Assembly: GCF_010727325.1 (NCBI RefSeq)
Contig: NZ_AP022565.1
Coordinates: forward strand, 1,550,001 to 1,614,000
DNA from: Mycolicibacterium alvei
Lineage (GTDB): Bacteria > Actinomycetota > Actinomycetes > Mycobacteriales > Mycobacteriaceae
Length of the DNA stretch: 64,000 nt
Direction of reading: 5' to 3'
Below the pieces are notes generated by a model. It saw only the letters and a list, made by a program, of their open reading frames with translations. It had not been told where the DNA came from and did no database searches. The translations under genes were made by a program, and so were the position numbers. Below are positions 8,335-17,803 of the stretch, one piece after another (the first letter of the stretch is position 1; the number at the start of each line of letters is the position of its first letter).

Positions 8335-9888
8335 CTACTTCTGGTCCGGGAACTTCAGCTTCGACAGGTCGAAATCGGCCAGGCCCGGCGGCAATTCGTC
8401 CAGGCCCTTGGGCATGTTCGACAGGTCGGGGAATCCGGCGGGCATCCCGGCGCCGAACGGGTTCTTCGGCTGCGTGGGGCCGCGGCCTTTCTTCTTGCCG
8501 GCCTGCTTGTTCTTGCCCTTGGCGGCCTTGCGCGGAGAGCTCTTGCGCCCGAACGGCATGCCCATCTGGCCGGCCATCGACGACATCATCTTGCGGGCGT
8601 CGAAGAAGCGGTCCACGAGCGAGTTGACCTCCGACACCGCGACACCGGAGCCGTTGGCGATGCGCAGCCGGCGCGAGGCGTTGATGATCTTCGGATCGGC
8701 CCGCTCGGCCGGCGTCATACCGCGGATGATGGCCTGCACCCGGTCCAGCTGCTTGTCGTCGACTGCAGCCAGCGCGTCCTTCATCTGCCCGGCTCCGGGC
8801 AGCATGCCCAGCAGGTTTCCGATCGGGCCCATCTTGCGGATCGCCAGCATCTGCTCGAGGAAATCCTCCAGTGTCAGCTCTCCGGAGCCGATCTTGGCGG
8901 CGGCCTCCTCGGCCTTCTGCTGATCGAAGACCTGCTCGGCCTGCTCGATGAGGGTGAGCACGTCACCCATGCCCAGGATGCGGCTGGCCATCCGGTCGGG
9001 GTGGAAGACGTCGAAGTCCTCGAGCTTCTCCCCGGCGGAGGCGAACAGGATCGGCACACCGGTGATCTCGCGGACCGACAGGGCCGCACCACCACGAGCG
9101 TCGCCGTCGAGCTTGGTCAGCACCACACCGGTGAAGCCGACACCTTCGCGGAACGCCTCGGCGGTGGCGACGGCGTCCTGACCGATCATCGCGTCGAGCA
9201 CGAACAGCACTTCGTCAGGGTTGACGGCGTCGCGGATGGCTGCGGCCTGACCCATCAGCTCGTCGTCGATACCCAGCCGGCCCGCGGTGTCGACGATGAC
9301 GACGTCGTAGTGCTTGGCACGTGCCTCGGCCATACCGGCAGAGGCGACCGCCACCGGATCGCCGTCGCCACCGATCTCGAGGCCATCGGGCGAGGTGCCC
9401 GGGTGCGGGGCGAAGGTCGCCACACCGGCGCGCTCACCGACGATCTGCAGCTGGTTGACGGCACCGGGCCGCTGCAGGTCACATGCCACGAGCAACGGGC
9501 TATGACCCAGTCCCTTAAGCCATTTCGCCAGCTTCCCGGCCAGCGTGGTCTTACCGGCGCCTTGCAGACCGGCCAGCATGATCACCGTCGGTGGGTTCTT
9601 GGCGAAGGCCAGCTGACGGGTCTCGCCGCCGAGGATGCCGATCAGCTCCTCGTTGACGATCTTGACCACCTGCTGCGCGGGATTCAGCGCGGCGGACACC
9701 TCGGCGCCCTTGGCGCGATCCTTGATGCGCGCGACGAAGGCGCGCACCACCGGCAGCGAGACGTCGGCCTCCAACAGGGCCAACCGGATCTCGCGCGCGG
9801 TCGCGTCGATATCGGCGTCGGTCAACCGCCCCTTGCCGCGTAGGCCCTGCAGGGCTCCGGTCAACCGGTCAGACAGGCTCTCAAACAC
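8335..9888 (-). CDS. ffh: Signal recognition particle protein Ffh
   Basis: The SRP54 GTPase binds 4.5S RNA and signal sequences and delivers ribosomes to FtsY. The protein has 517 residues. An N domain (1-90) is followed by the G domain with G1 GLQGAGKTT (about 106-114), DTAGRL and TKLDGDARGG. The methionine-rich M domain is after about 320 (KMGPIGNLLGMLPG, MMSSMAGQMGMPFG). A basic tail and a Pro/Gly-rich C-terminus complete it. The start is a GTG at 9888. Its partner ftsY is in this same window at 14440. Confidence 0.97.
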   Translation of the reverse strand: MFESLSDRLTGALQGLRGKGRLTDADIDATAREIRLALLEADVSLPVVRAFVARIKDRAKGAEVSAALNPAQQVVKIVNEELIGILGGETRQLAFAKNPPTVIMLAGLQGAGKTTLAGKLAKWLKGLGHSPLLVACDLQRPGAVNQLQIVGERAGVATFAPHPGTSPDGLEIGGDGDPVAVASAGMAEARAKHYDVVIVDTAGRLGIDDELMGQAAAIRDAVNPDEVLFVLDAMIGQDAVATAEAFREGVGFTGVVLTKLDGDARGGAALSVREITGVPILFASAGEKLEDFDVFHPDRMASRILGMGDVLTLIEQAEQVFDQQKAEEAAAKIGSGELTLEDFLEQMLAIRKMGPIGNLLGMLPGAGQMKDALAAVDDKQLDRVQAIIRGMTPAERADPKIINASRRLRIANGSGVAVSEVNSLVDRFFDARKMMSSMAGQMGMPFGRKSSPRKAAKGKNKQAGKKKGRGPTQPKNPFGAGMPAGFPDLSNMPKGLDELPPGLADFDLSKLKFPDQK

Positions 9889-9969
9889 GTGGTAAGCCTA
9901 GCGGCCAAGGAATCGGGGCGTGTCCTCGCGCCGCGGGCCGGACCTCAGGGCATCCACCCGCCCGGCAGA

Positions 9970-12474
9970 TCAGCCGGCCTGTTCGGCCGGCTTCGACGGT
10001 TTCGCCGGTGGCGGCGCGGGCAGGATCGCGAACATGTCGCGCTCCAGTTCCCCGCGTACCGCGGCCCGTCCCGCTTCGTCGTCGGCCGGTGCGGTGATGC
10101 AGAAGACGTCGACCACCGAGGATCCCAGCGTGGTGACCTTCGCCCAGCCGACATCCACCCCGTCGCGCTCGAACACCGCGGTCAGCCGGGCCAACAGACC
10201 CGACCGGTCGATCGTGCGGATCTGGACGATCAGGTCTTCGGGAGACGTACCCGGCGACCACAGGATGCGGGGCGGGGCGGGCACATGGTTGGCCGGCACC
10301 GAGGCCAGGATCTCGCCGGCCCGGGTTGTCGGATGCTGGGCGGCCTCGTGGTCGCGGCGTTCCAGCGAGCCGATCACATCCAGTTCGCCGTCGAGCGCCA
10401 GGATGAACTGCTGGCGCAGCAATTCGGCCGGCGGTGGCGCACCGAAGTGCGGAGACACCGCGAACGTGTTGATCGCCGAACCCTCGTGGCTGTTGACCGA
10501 GGCCGAGTGGACCCGCAGCGAGTTCAACGCCAGCACGCCGGCAGCCTTGGACAGCAGGCCACGCCGGTCCGGGGCGATCATCGTCACGTTGTAGAGGTGC
10601 GGACCGTCGCCCGCGGTGAGCTCGACATGGACGCCGCCGTCACCGGCCAAGGCCATGAACCGCGGCTCGACCGGATCGGGCTGCGGCAGCGATTCCCCTG
10701 CCATCACCAGCCGGCACCGTCGCACCAGGTCACCGATCAGCGATGCCTTCCAGTCGCCCCACACCCCGGGTCCGGTGGCCAGCGAATCGGCCTCGGCCAG
10801 GACGTGGAGCAACTCCAGCAGCACCATGTCCCCGCCGAGAGCATCGACCACTGCGTCAATGGTCTTGGGGTCCTGGAGGTCTCGTCGCGTCGCGGTGTCG
10901 GGCAACAGCAGGTGATACCGGGCGATCTTCGAGAGCACCTCGATGTCGGACGGCCACAGGCCCAGCCGGGTGCCGATCTGGGTGGCCAGCTCCGCACCGA
11001 TCACGCTGTGGTCGCCGCCGCGGCCCTTGCCGATGTCGTGGCACAGCGAACCCAGCAGCAGTAGATCGGGACGCGACACCCGGGTGGTGAAAGCGCTTGC
11101 CCGCGAGACGGTTTCGACCAGATGGCGATCCACTGTCCAGATGTGCACGACGTCTCGCGGCGGCAAGTCCCGTACCGCACCCCACTCCGGGAACAGCCGG
11201 CCCCACAGGCCGGTGCGGTCCAGCGCCTCGATGGTGGCGACGGTGGCGGGGCCCGACGCGAGCAACACCAGTAGGTCCTTGAGAGCTTGGCGCGGCCACG
11301 GCGTACGCAACTCCGGCGCGGTCTCGGCCAGCCGGCTCAGCGTGGACACCGCCATCGGCAGCCCGGTACTGGCCGACGCCGCGGCAACCCGCAGGATCAG
11401 CCCCGGATCACGTTCCGGACGCGCGTCGCGGGCCAGGATCACCTCACCGGCGTATTCGATCACTCCTTCGTCGAGTGGGCGGCGCACCGGGCGGCGCAGC
11501 GCAGCGAACCCCCGCCGCGGTAAGGCATTGGCGGCCGTTCGAATACCGGAGTCGACGTAATAGCTGACCGTGCGGGCCGCATCCGACAGGGTCCGGGCCA
11601 GGTCGAATCGATCGCCGATCCGCAGGGCCGCGCCGATTTCGTCGGCATGCTGAGCCAACAGCAGTTCCCGACCACGACCGGAAACGCGGTGCAGTTCGGT
11701 GCGCACGTTCAGCAGGGACAGGTGGGCACCGCCGAGCGTTCCGGTCGGCGACGCCAGGGACCGACTCGGATATACGTCGGCCAGTTGCGCGATCGCGAGC
11801 GCGTTGAGCAGTTGTACGTCCCGCAGACCGCCGCGGCCCGACTTCAGGTCAGGTTCGGCACGGTGGGCAATCTGGCCGCTGCGCTGCCAGCGCGCCTGCG
11901 CGTACTCGACGAGTTCGTCGAACCGCGAGGCAATTCCGATCCGCCACTGCCGGCGCGCACCGCCGATCAGCAGCACCGACAGGTCGGCGTCGCCGGCCAT
12001 ATGACGGGCATCTAGCATCGCCAGGCCCACCGCGATGTCTTCGCCTGCGACCTTGAGGGCTTCGGGTACGGTGCGCACACTGTGATCGATGCGAATATTG
12101 GCGTCCCACAAGGGATACCAGAGCTTTTCGGCCACCTCAGCGACCAGCTCGACCGGCATGTTGTCGTGCAGCAACATGAGGTCGAGGTCGGAGTACGGCA
12201 ACATCTCGCCGCGGCCCAGACCACCGGTGGCCACGATGGCGAACCCACTGGTGGCCGTGATCCCGATCTCGGTAGCCTTTGTGGTGAGCCAGAATTCGTG
12301 CAAGTCGAGTAATGCGTCCCGCAGGGCGGCCGCATCCAGTTGACGGGATCCACCGGTGAGCAACTGCTGGGTGGCCGCCGCCAGATCGTTGGCCGGCCGC
12401 GGCGAGCCGGCCGGACCCTCCTGTCCGGAGGTGCCGGCCGGCTCGTGCGCGGATTGTGGCTGCTGCTCTGTCAT
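9970..12474 (-). CDS. glnD: PII nucleotidyltransferase / nucleotidyl-removing enzyme GlnD
   Basis: GlnD senses glutamine and modifies the PII protein; in actinobacteria the modification is usually adenylylation rather than uridylylation. The protein has 834 residues. The nucleotidyltransferase motif [17 protein letters not shown] is at about 84-100, an HD hydrolase domain follows ([15 protein letters not shown] near 470-485), and there are two C-terminal ACT domains (about 645-715 and 750-820). A strong GGAGGAG site precedes the ATG. It is the last gene of amtB-glnK-glnD, so its substrate PII is the gene just upstream. Expression should follow the GlnR boxes upstream of amtB. Confidence 0.96.
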   Translation of the reverse strand: MTEQQPQSAHEPAGTSGQEGPAGSPRPANDLAAATQQLLTGGSRQLDAAALRDALLDLHEFWLTTKATEIGITATSGFAIVATGGLGRGEMLPYSDLDLMLLHDNMPVELVAEVAEKLWYPLWDANIRIDHSVRTVPEALKVAGEDIAVGLAMLDARHMAGDADLSVLLIGGARRQWRIGIASRFDELVEYAQARWQRSGQIAHRAEPDLKSGRGGLRDVQLLNALAIAQLADVYPSRSLASPTGTLGGAHLSLLNVRTELHRVSGRGRELLLAQHADEIGAALRIGDRFDLARTLSDAARTVSYYVDSGIRTAANALPRRGFAALRRPVRRPLDEGVIEYAGEVILARDARPERDPGLILRVAAASASTGLPMAVSTLSRLAETAPELRTPWPRQALKDLLVLLASGPATVATIEALDRTGLWGRLFPEWGAVRDLPPRDVVHIWTVDRHLVETVSRASAFTTRVSRPDLLLLGSLCHDIGKGRGGDHSVIGAELATQIGTRLGLWPSDIEVLSKIARYHLLLPDTATRRDLQDPKTIDAVVDALGGDMVLLELLHVLAEADSLATGPGVWGDWKASLIGDLVRRCRLVMAGESLPQPDPVEPRFMALAGDGGVHVELTAGDGPHLYNVTMIAPDRRGLLSKAAGVLALNSLRVHSASVNSHEGSAINTFAVSPHFGAPPPAELLRQQFILALDGELDVIGSLERRDHEAAQHPTTRAGEILASVPANHVPAPPRILWSPGTSPEDLIVQIRTIDRSGLLARLTAVFERDGVDVGWAKVTTLGSSVVDVFCITAPADDEAGRAAVRGELERDMFAILPAPPPAKPSKPAEQAG

Positions 12475-12557
12475 TTGAACTCCTCCCCCGGCCGAATATC
12501 TGCCACCGCGCTTCCTGACCGGGAGACTCGGTCGTCTACCTGTATGACCGGCCGCGA

Positions 12558-12902
<345 letters not shown>

Positions 12903-14258
12903 TTATTCCTCCCCGCCGTGACGACCAAGAACAGAACCGGTTCCGACCGCGACGAAGTCGTAAGCGCTTTCAGCGTGCTCGGACTCGTCGATACCGGATG
13001 CCTCCTCTTCTTTGTCCAGGCGCAGGCCCACGGTGTATTTGACAATCAACGCCAAGATAGCGGTACCTACCGCCGAATAGAGCAGAACAGCACCTGCTCC
13101 GACCGCCTGTCGCCACAGCTGATCGAACCCGCCACCATAGAAAAGACCCGCAACACCGGCAGGTGCTTCCGTGGTCGCCACCAGGCCGACCAGCAACGTG
13201 CCGACGAGTCCGCCGACCAGGTGCACGCCCACCACGTCGAGCGAATCGTCGAAACCGAACTTGAACTTCAAGCCCACCGCCAGCGCGCACAGGACACCTG
13301 CGGTAACACCGATCGCCAGCGCGCCCACAACATTCACCGATGAGCAGGACGGCGTGATGGCTACCAGTCCGGCAACGATGCCCGATGCCGCACCCAACGA
13401 GGTGGCATGTCCGTCACGGATGCGCTCGGTGAGCAGCCAGGCCAGCATCGCCGCGGCGGTTGCCACCGTGGTTGTGACGAAGGTCGAACCGGCAACTCCG
13501 TTGGCCGACACCGCAGAACCGGCGTTGAAGCCGTACCAGCCGAACCACAGCAGCCCGGCGCCGAGCATCACGAACGGGAGGTTGTGCGGGCGCATCGGCG
13601 TGCCGGGCCAACCGAGCCGCTTGCCGAGGATGATGGCCAGGACCAGGCCTGCGACGCCCGCGTTGATGTGCACCGCGGTGCCACCGGCGAAGTCAATTGC
13701 CTTGAGCTGGTTCGCGATCCATCCACCTTGGTGAATCACGGTCTCACCGTCGGAGCCCGTGACGTCGAAGTCGAAGACCCAGTGCGCGACCGGGAAGTAG
13801 ATGAAGGTCGCCCACAGCGCGGCAAACAGCAGCCAGCTGCCGAACTTGATGCGGTCGGCGACGGCACCGGAGATCAGGGCGACCGTGATGATCGCGAACA
13901 TCAACTGGAAGCCCACGAACACGGTGGCCGGGATCGTTCCGACCAGCGCGATGGGCGCATCGGCCGAGCCGTTCGCTCCGATCAGGCCCTTGAGGCCGAA
14001 GAACTGCCCGGGGTCGCCGATCACACCTGCGGTGTTGTCACCGAACGCAACCGAGTACCCGTACAGCGCCCACAGGACCGTGATGACACCCATCGCACTG
14101 ATGCTCATCATGATCATGTTGAGGACGCCCTTGGCGCGCACCATGCCGCCGTAGAAGAAGGCCAGGCCCGGTGTCATCAACAGCACGAGCGCGGCGGCGG
14201 CCAGCATCCATGCCGTGTCACCGGTGTCCGGCGCACCCAATATCGGGAATTGCTCCAC
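12903..14258 (-). CDS. amtB: Ammonium transporter AmtB
   Basis: A 451-residue ammonium channel with about eleven transmembrane segments. The Amt signature is clear ([14 protein letters not shown] near the N-terminus; the conserved pore-histidine region [19 protein letters not shown]; and [15 protein letters not shown]). The start is a GTG at 14258 with a GGAGGAAAC ribosome-binding site. It heads the amtB-glnK-glnD operon. Two GlnR-type boxes lie 80-150 bases upstream, indicating induction under nitrogen limitation. Confidence 0.96.
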   Translation of the reverse strand: MEQFPILGAPDTGDTAWMLAAAALVLLMTPGLAFFYGGMVRAKGVLNMIMMSISAMGVITVLWALYGYSVAFGDNTAGVIGDPGQFFGLKGLIGANGSADAPIALVGTIPATVFVGFQLMFAIITVALISGAVADRIKFGSWLLFAALWATFIYFPVAHWVFDFDVTGSDGETVIHQGGWIANQLKAIDFAGGTAVHINAGVAGLVLAIILGKRLGWPGTPMRPHNLPFVMLGAGLLWFGWYGFNAGSAVSANGVAGSTFVTTTVATAAAMLAWLLTERIRDGHATSLGAASGIVAGLVAITPSCSSVNVVGALAIGVTAGVLCALAVGLKFKFGFDDSLDVVGVHLVGGLVGTLLVGLVATTEAPAGVAGLFYGGGFDQLWRQAVGAGAVLLYSAVGTAILALIVKYTVGLRLDKEEEASGIDESEHAESAYDFVAVGTGSVLGRHGGEE

Positions 14259-14337
14259 TCGCAGTTTCCTCCTTCACCACGTCACGGCCGCAAGGATTTA
14301 CGGCTGTTGACCTTGGTCAAGACAATGCTGAGTGGAT

Positions 14338-14407
14338 GTTTCACCGACGACGCCGCCGCGTTTCGCTCGTGTGAACGGATGGGCAGGCTGCGTTTCGCCG
14401 GTGTTAC
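14338..14407 (-). promoter_or_regulatory. GlnR operator region of the amtB operon
   Basis: On the minus strand the region reads GTAAC-N6-GAAAC (14407-14392), a 16-base gap, then TTCAC-N6-GAAAC-N6-GCGTC-N6-GAAAC (14375-14338). The known actinobacterial GlnR box is gTnAC-N6-GaAAC, repeated. The first half-pair matches perfectly, and the last two GAAAC elements are 22 bases apart, about two helical turns. The boxes lie in the gap between the ftsY stop and amtB. The spacing is seen in the sequence; GlnR binding is inferred from the family. Confidence 0.75.
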
Positions 14408-14439
14408 GCCGTGCGTTTTCCTGGGTTTTCGGGACTTTT

Positions 14440-15777
14440 CTAGCCCAGCAGGGCGTCGACGAACGCGGCGGGCTCAAACGGTGCGAGGTCATCGGGCCCC
14501 TCACCGAGCCCGACGAGCTTGACCGGCACGCCGAGTTCCTGCTGAACCCGGAACACGATGCCGCCCTTGGCGGTGCCGTCCAGCTTGGTCAACACCACCC
14601 CGGTGATATCCACGACGTCGGCGAACACCTTGGCCTGCGGCAGGCTGTTCTGCCCGATGGTGGCATCGAGCACCAACAGCACCTCGTCGACGGTGGCGCG
14701 CTTCTCCACCACTCGTTTGACCTTGCCGAGCTCATCCATCAGGCCGGTCTTGGTGTGCAGGCGGCCAGCGGTATCGATCACGACGACATCGGCGCCGGCC
14801 TTGATGCCCTCGTCGACGGCATCGAACGCCACCGACGCGGGATCGGCGCCTTCGGGCCCCCGCACCACCTCTGCGCCCACCCGCGCGGCCCAGGTCTGCA
14901 ACTGGTCGGCGGCCGCGGCACGGAACGTGTCGGCGGCGCCGAGTACGACGCGGCGACCGTCGGCCACCAGAACCCGCGCCAGCTTGCCCACCGTGGTGGT
15001 TTTACCGGTGCCGTTCACGCCGACAACCAACAGCACCGACGGCTTGTCAGCGTGCGGCAGCGCCTTGATCGAACGGTCCAGCTCGGGCCGCAGCTCCGAC
15101 ATCAGCACCTCGCGCAGCACCGCACGGGCGTCGGCCTCACTCCGCACGCTCTTGCTGGCCATCCGCTCACGCAATGCCGCGACGACGGACTCGGTGACCA
15201 CCGGGCCCAGGTCGGCGATCAGCAGGGTGTCCTCGACCGCCTCCCATGAGTCCTCGTCGAGGTCACCGCCGCCGAGCAGCCCGAGCATGCTGCGGCCCAA
15301 CGCGTTCTGGGACTTGGCGAGACGGCCCCGCAACCGGTCCATGCGCCCTTCGGCCGGGGCGATGTCCTCCACGGCAGCGGCAACGGCATCCGGCGCCTCG
15401 GTCGGCTCGACGGCCACTTCCGGCTCGTCGGGTTCGACAGGTTTCTCCGGCGCGACCGGCTCAGCCGGCGGTTCCGGCAGTTGCACATCGGAGATGGCAC
15501 GTTTGGGCGCGTCTCGCGGAATGGTGGCGTCGTCACCGACCGCAGGCAGCCCGCTGGTGTCGATGCGCTCCAGGGTCGGCGTGTCCGACGTGCTGAACGT
15601 GATTCCCGAGGAAGCCGTGTAACCGCCGGAGCGATCGATCGGTTTTGCGTCGTCCCGCTCCGACAGGCTGATCCGCCGCCGCCGGTACCGCACCAACCCC
15701 ACGGTGATGGCGACGACGACGAGAACGGCGACGACCGCGATAGCGATCCACAGACCCAACAACGCACCTTCTGTCAC
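14440..15777 (-). CDS. ftsY: Signal recognition particle receptor FtsY
   Basis: FtsY is the SRP receptor GTPase that docks Ffh at the membrane. From the GTG at 15777 it is 445 residues. An N-terminal transmembrane helix (about 8-28, ending VRYRRRR) anchors it, followed by an acidic, proline-rich linker of about 110 residues. The NG domain comes next, with G1 GVNGTGKTTTVGK, DTAGRLHTK and TKLDGTAKGG. The frame extends further upstream, but the membrane segment directly after GTG 15777 marks the true N-terminus. No strong ribosome-binding site is visible. Confidence 0.93.
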   Translation of the reverse strand: MTEGALLGLWIAIAVVAVLVVVAITVGLVRYRRRRISLSERDDAKPIDRSGGYTASSGITFSTSDTPTLERIDTSGLPAVGDDATIPRDAPKRAISDVQLPEPPAEPVAPEKPVEPDEPEVAVEPTEAPDAVAAAVEDIAPAEGRMDRLRGRLAKSQNALGRSMLGLLGGGDLDEDSWEAVEDTLLIADLGPVVTESVVAALRERMASKSVRSEADARAVLREVLMSELRPELDRSIKALPHADKPSVLLVVGVNGTGKTTTVGKLARVLVADGRRVVLGAADTFRAAAADQLQTWAARVGAEVVRGPEGADPASVAFDAVDEGIKAGADVVVIDTAGRLHTKTGLMDELGKVKRVVEKRATVDEVLLVLDATIGQNSLPQAKVFADVVDITGVVLTKLDGTAKGGIVFRVQQELGVPVKLVGLGEGPDDLAPFEPAAFVDALLG

Positions 15778-15894
15778 GCCGTCATTGTCGCAGGGCTGCC
15801 GTCCGGGGATGACCGGCCCCGTTTCGCGCGTGCTTCCGGCGAGGTCCACAGGTACCGACTCGGCGGGAAAGATCGGCATACCGGACTCCGCAAC

Positions 15895-15920
15895 ACTGCG
15901 GTACACTCACGTACCGCAGT
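15895..15920. promoter_or_regulatory. Perfect 10-bp inverted repeat, operator-like
   Basis: ACTGCGGTAC (15895-15904) and its exact complement GTACCGCAGT (15911-15920) are separated by six bases. The size and symmetry suit a dimeric repressor site of the TetR or GntR kind. It lies 118 bases upstream of ftsY (minus) and about 260 bases upstream of the PE-PPE-domain gene (plus), so it could serve either. It is not followed by a T-run on either strand, which argues against a terminator. Confidence 0.5.
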
Positions 15921-16177
15921 AGCAGTTCCACCTCACAGCACTGTCGCGCCGACCTGCCGACATCAGCCGTAGATTTCATCTACGTATTAGCTACATTGGG
16001 TGATTTTTCTATTAAAAATATGGCTTTAGCTGCTATTTTACATTTTGCATGGCATTTTTATCAATTCGCTGACAACGGATATCGACATGGTCCATGATCC
16101 ACATGGGTCGGGAATGACTTCGGCATCTGGTGAGCATGTGGTCCTTCCCATGGAATTCGTCGAAAGTGAGGACGGGA
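15921..16177. promoter_or_regulatory. AT-rich region upstream of the PE-PPE-domain gene
   Basis: Within this gap, bases 15961-16080 contain only 41 G or C of 120 (34 percent by hand count), far below the surrounding coding DNA. It includes a perfect inverted repeat, CGTAGAT-TTC-ATCTACG (15968-15984), and A/T runs such as TATTAAAAATAT. No gene is evident in the 400 bases between ftsY and the start at 16178. AT-rich islands like this are typical Lsr2 binding sites in mycobacteria, and the promoter of the downstream gene probably lies here. The composition is seen; Lsr2 binding is inferred. Confidence 0.55.
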
Positions 16178-17719
16178 ATGCACATGCGTGTGCTTCGGGG
16201 GGTAGCACTGACGCTGGCCGCTCTGGTCGGCACCGTCGGGCTGGTCGTGACGGCGAGCATGTCCACGCTGGTTCAGCTGGCTGCCACGGCGCTCATCATG
16301 GGTGGAACCGGGATGAAGGCGCTGGGTGATCCGCACAGCTGGGGCGCCGGCACATACGTGGACCAGGTGAACAACACGTATCTGTCCGATTGGCGCCTGG
16401 ACGAGGACGACTTGAAATGGGTGTCGACACCGGAACAGTTCTGGCCGGCGACCAGTCTGAGCGACATCAGTTTCGACACCTCGGTCGCCCGCGGGGTCCT
16501 CAGCCTCAGTAACGCCGTACTCAACACGCTGGGACAAAAAATCGTCGTCGGCTACTCGCAGAGTGCCGCCATCGCCACCCAGGCGAAGCGGAACCTGGCC
16601 GAACTCCGAGCCCAGGGCGCCACGGTGCCCTCAGCCGGCGAACTGTCATTCGTCTTCGTGGCCAACCCCAACCGGCCCAACGGAGGAATCCTGGCCCGGT
16701 TCGAGGGTCTCTACATCCCGATCCTCGGGGTCAGCTTCGACAGCGCCACCCAGGATGATGAATACAGGACGATCGACGTCGCCCGCCAGTACGACCTGAT
16801 CGCCGACTTTCCCAAATATCCACTCAACCTTCTGGCCGATCTGAACGCCCTGATGGGCTACTTCTACCTACATCCGAACTACGGGTCATCGGTGGTCAAC
16901 CTCGACGATCCGAGTACCTACACGTCCTATACCTCCGGCAACACCACCTACTACCTGGTGAACACCGAGCACCTGCCACTACTGCAGCCGTTGCGGAACA
17001 TCGGAATTCTGACGCCGGTGCTCGACCTGATCGAGCCGACTCTGCGGGTGCTGATCGAGCTCGCCTATGACCGCACGCCGGAGAACATGGGAGTACCAAC
17101 CCGTGCCGGGCTGATGCCACACATCGATCTCGGCAAGCTCGCATCGGACCTGCGCACCGCAGCCCGGCAGGGTGTGCAGGATGCACTCGCCGGCCTGGGC
17201 ATCCACACCGCTGACACAGCCGACGTCCACACAGGAAACGTTGCTGCACTGGATAAGCCGGCGATCGAGAAGGTGTCCCCCGACATTTCGACGCCGGACG
17301 GCCCTCAGCCCGAACGCACCCGACTGCACGTGACCCGCACTCACCCCACAACGGACAGCGACACCGTCGCCGTCGCTCGCGCCGATGCCGCCGAGTCCGA
17401 TCCGGAGCCGAAAGATCCTGAGGTCGAAGTCAAGACTGAGGCCGAGGCCAAGACTGAGGTCGAGACCAAGACTCCGTCGAAGACGAGAATCACGGCCGAG
17501 CGAATCCGGCAGTCAGTGCGGCAGGCACTCTCCCCCAAGGATTCCGTCGGTGTCAAAGGTGACGGGTCAGGTACCGACCCGCGCCCGAACCGCAGAATTC
17601 CTCGCTCCGACGAAAGCGGTTCAACCCAGCCCAAATCCGGACCCGCGGGGACGAAAGACAGCGGCAAACAAGGAAAGCCGCACCGTAGCCACCGCGCCAC
17701 GCAGTCCGACGCGGCATAG
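16178..17719 (+). CDS. PE-PPE-domain serine hydrolase with charged C-terminal tail
   Basis: A 513-residue protein starting at ATG 16178 (MHMRVLRGVALTLAALVG) after a GAGGAC ribosome-binding site. An N-terminal membrane or signal segment (about 7-28) leads into ALIMGGTGM, the hallmark start of the PE-PPE domain, an alpha/beta-hydrolase fold. The nucleophile is S127 in VVGYSQSAAIAT. The domain runs to about residue 330. There is no PE or PPE domain in front; this stand-alone form is known in mycobacteria, where relatives act as lipases or esterases at the cell envelope. The last 130 residues are low complexity, with Glu/Lys/Thr repeats (VKTEAEAKTEVETKT) and a basic Ser/Pro/Gly-rich end. It interrupts the ftsY-smc order of M. 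tuberculosis. Confidence 0.82.
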   Translation: MHMRVLRGVALTLAALVGTVGLVVTASMSTLVQLAATALIMGGTGMKALGDPHSWGAGTYVDQVNNTYLSDWRLDEDDLKWVSTPEQFWPATSLSDISFDTSVARGVLSLSNAVLNTLGQKIVVGYSQSAAIATQAKRNLAELRAQGATVPSAGELSFVFVANPNRPNGGILARFEGLYIPILGVSFDSATQDDEYRTIDVARQYDLIADFPKYPLNLLADLNALMGYFYLHPNYGSSVVNLDDPSTYTSYTSGNTTYYLVNTEHLPLLQPLRNIGILTPVLDLIEPTLRVLIELAYDRTPENMGVPTRAGLMPHIDLGKLASDLRTAARQGVQDALAGLGIHTADTADVHTGNVAALDKPAIEKVSPDISTPDGPQPERTRLHVTRTHPTTDSDTVAVARADAAESDPEPKDPEVEVKTEAEAKTEVETKTPSKTRITAERIRQSVRQALSPKDSVGVKGDGSGTDPRPNRRIPRSDESGSTQPKSGPAGTKDSGKQGKPHRSHRATQSDAA

Positions 17720-17741
17720 GAGCGCAGCAGTCCAGCGTGGG

Positions 17742-17782
17742 AGGTGAGGCCCGGATCCGCGGGGGAACTGCGGGCCTCACCT
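17742..17782. terminator. Bidirectional terminator hairpin
   Basis: AGGTGAGGCCCG (17742-17753) pairs exactly with CGGGCCTCACCT (17771-17782) around a 17-base loop. It lies between the converging PE-PPE-domain gene and smc. A T-run is missing, as is common for mycobacterial terminators. Confidence 0.7.
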
Positions 17783-17803
17783 TCACCTCTCGACTACGGC
17801 GAC

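Noticed and set aside
8197..9843. 548-codon open frame on the plus strand
   Set aside because: Antisense to ffh, rich in His/Gln/Gly, typical of the reverse frame of a GC-rich gene.
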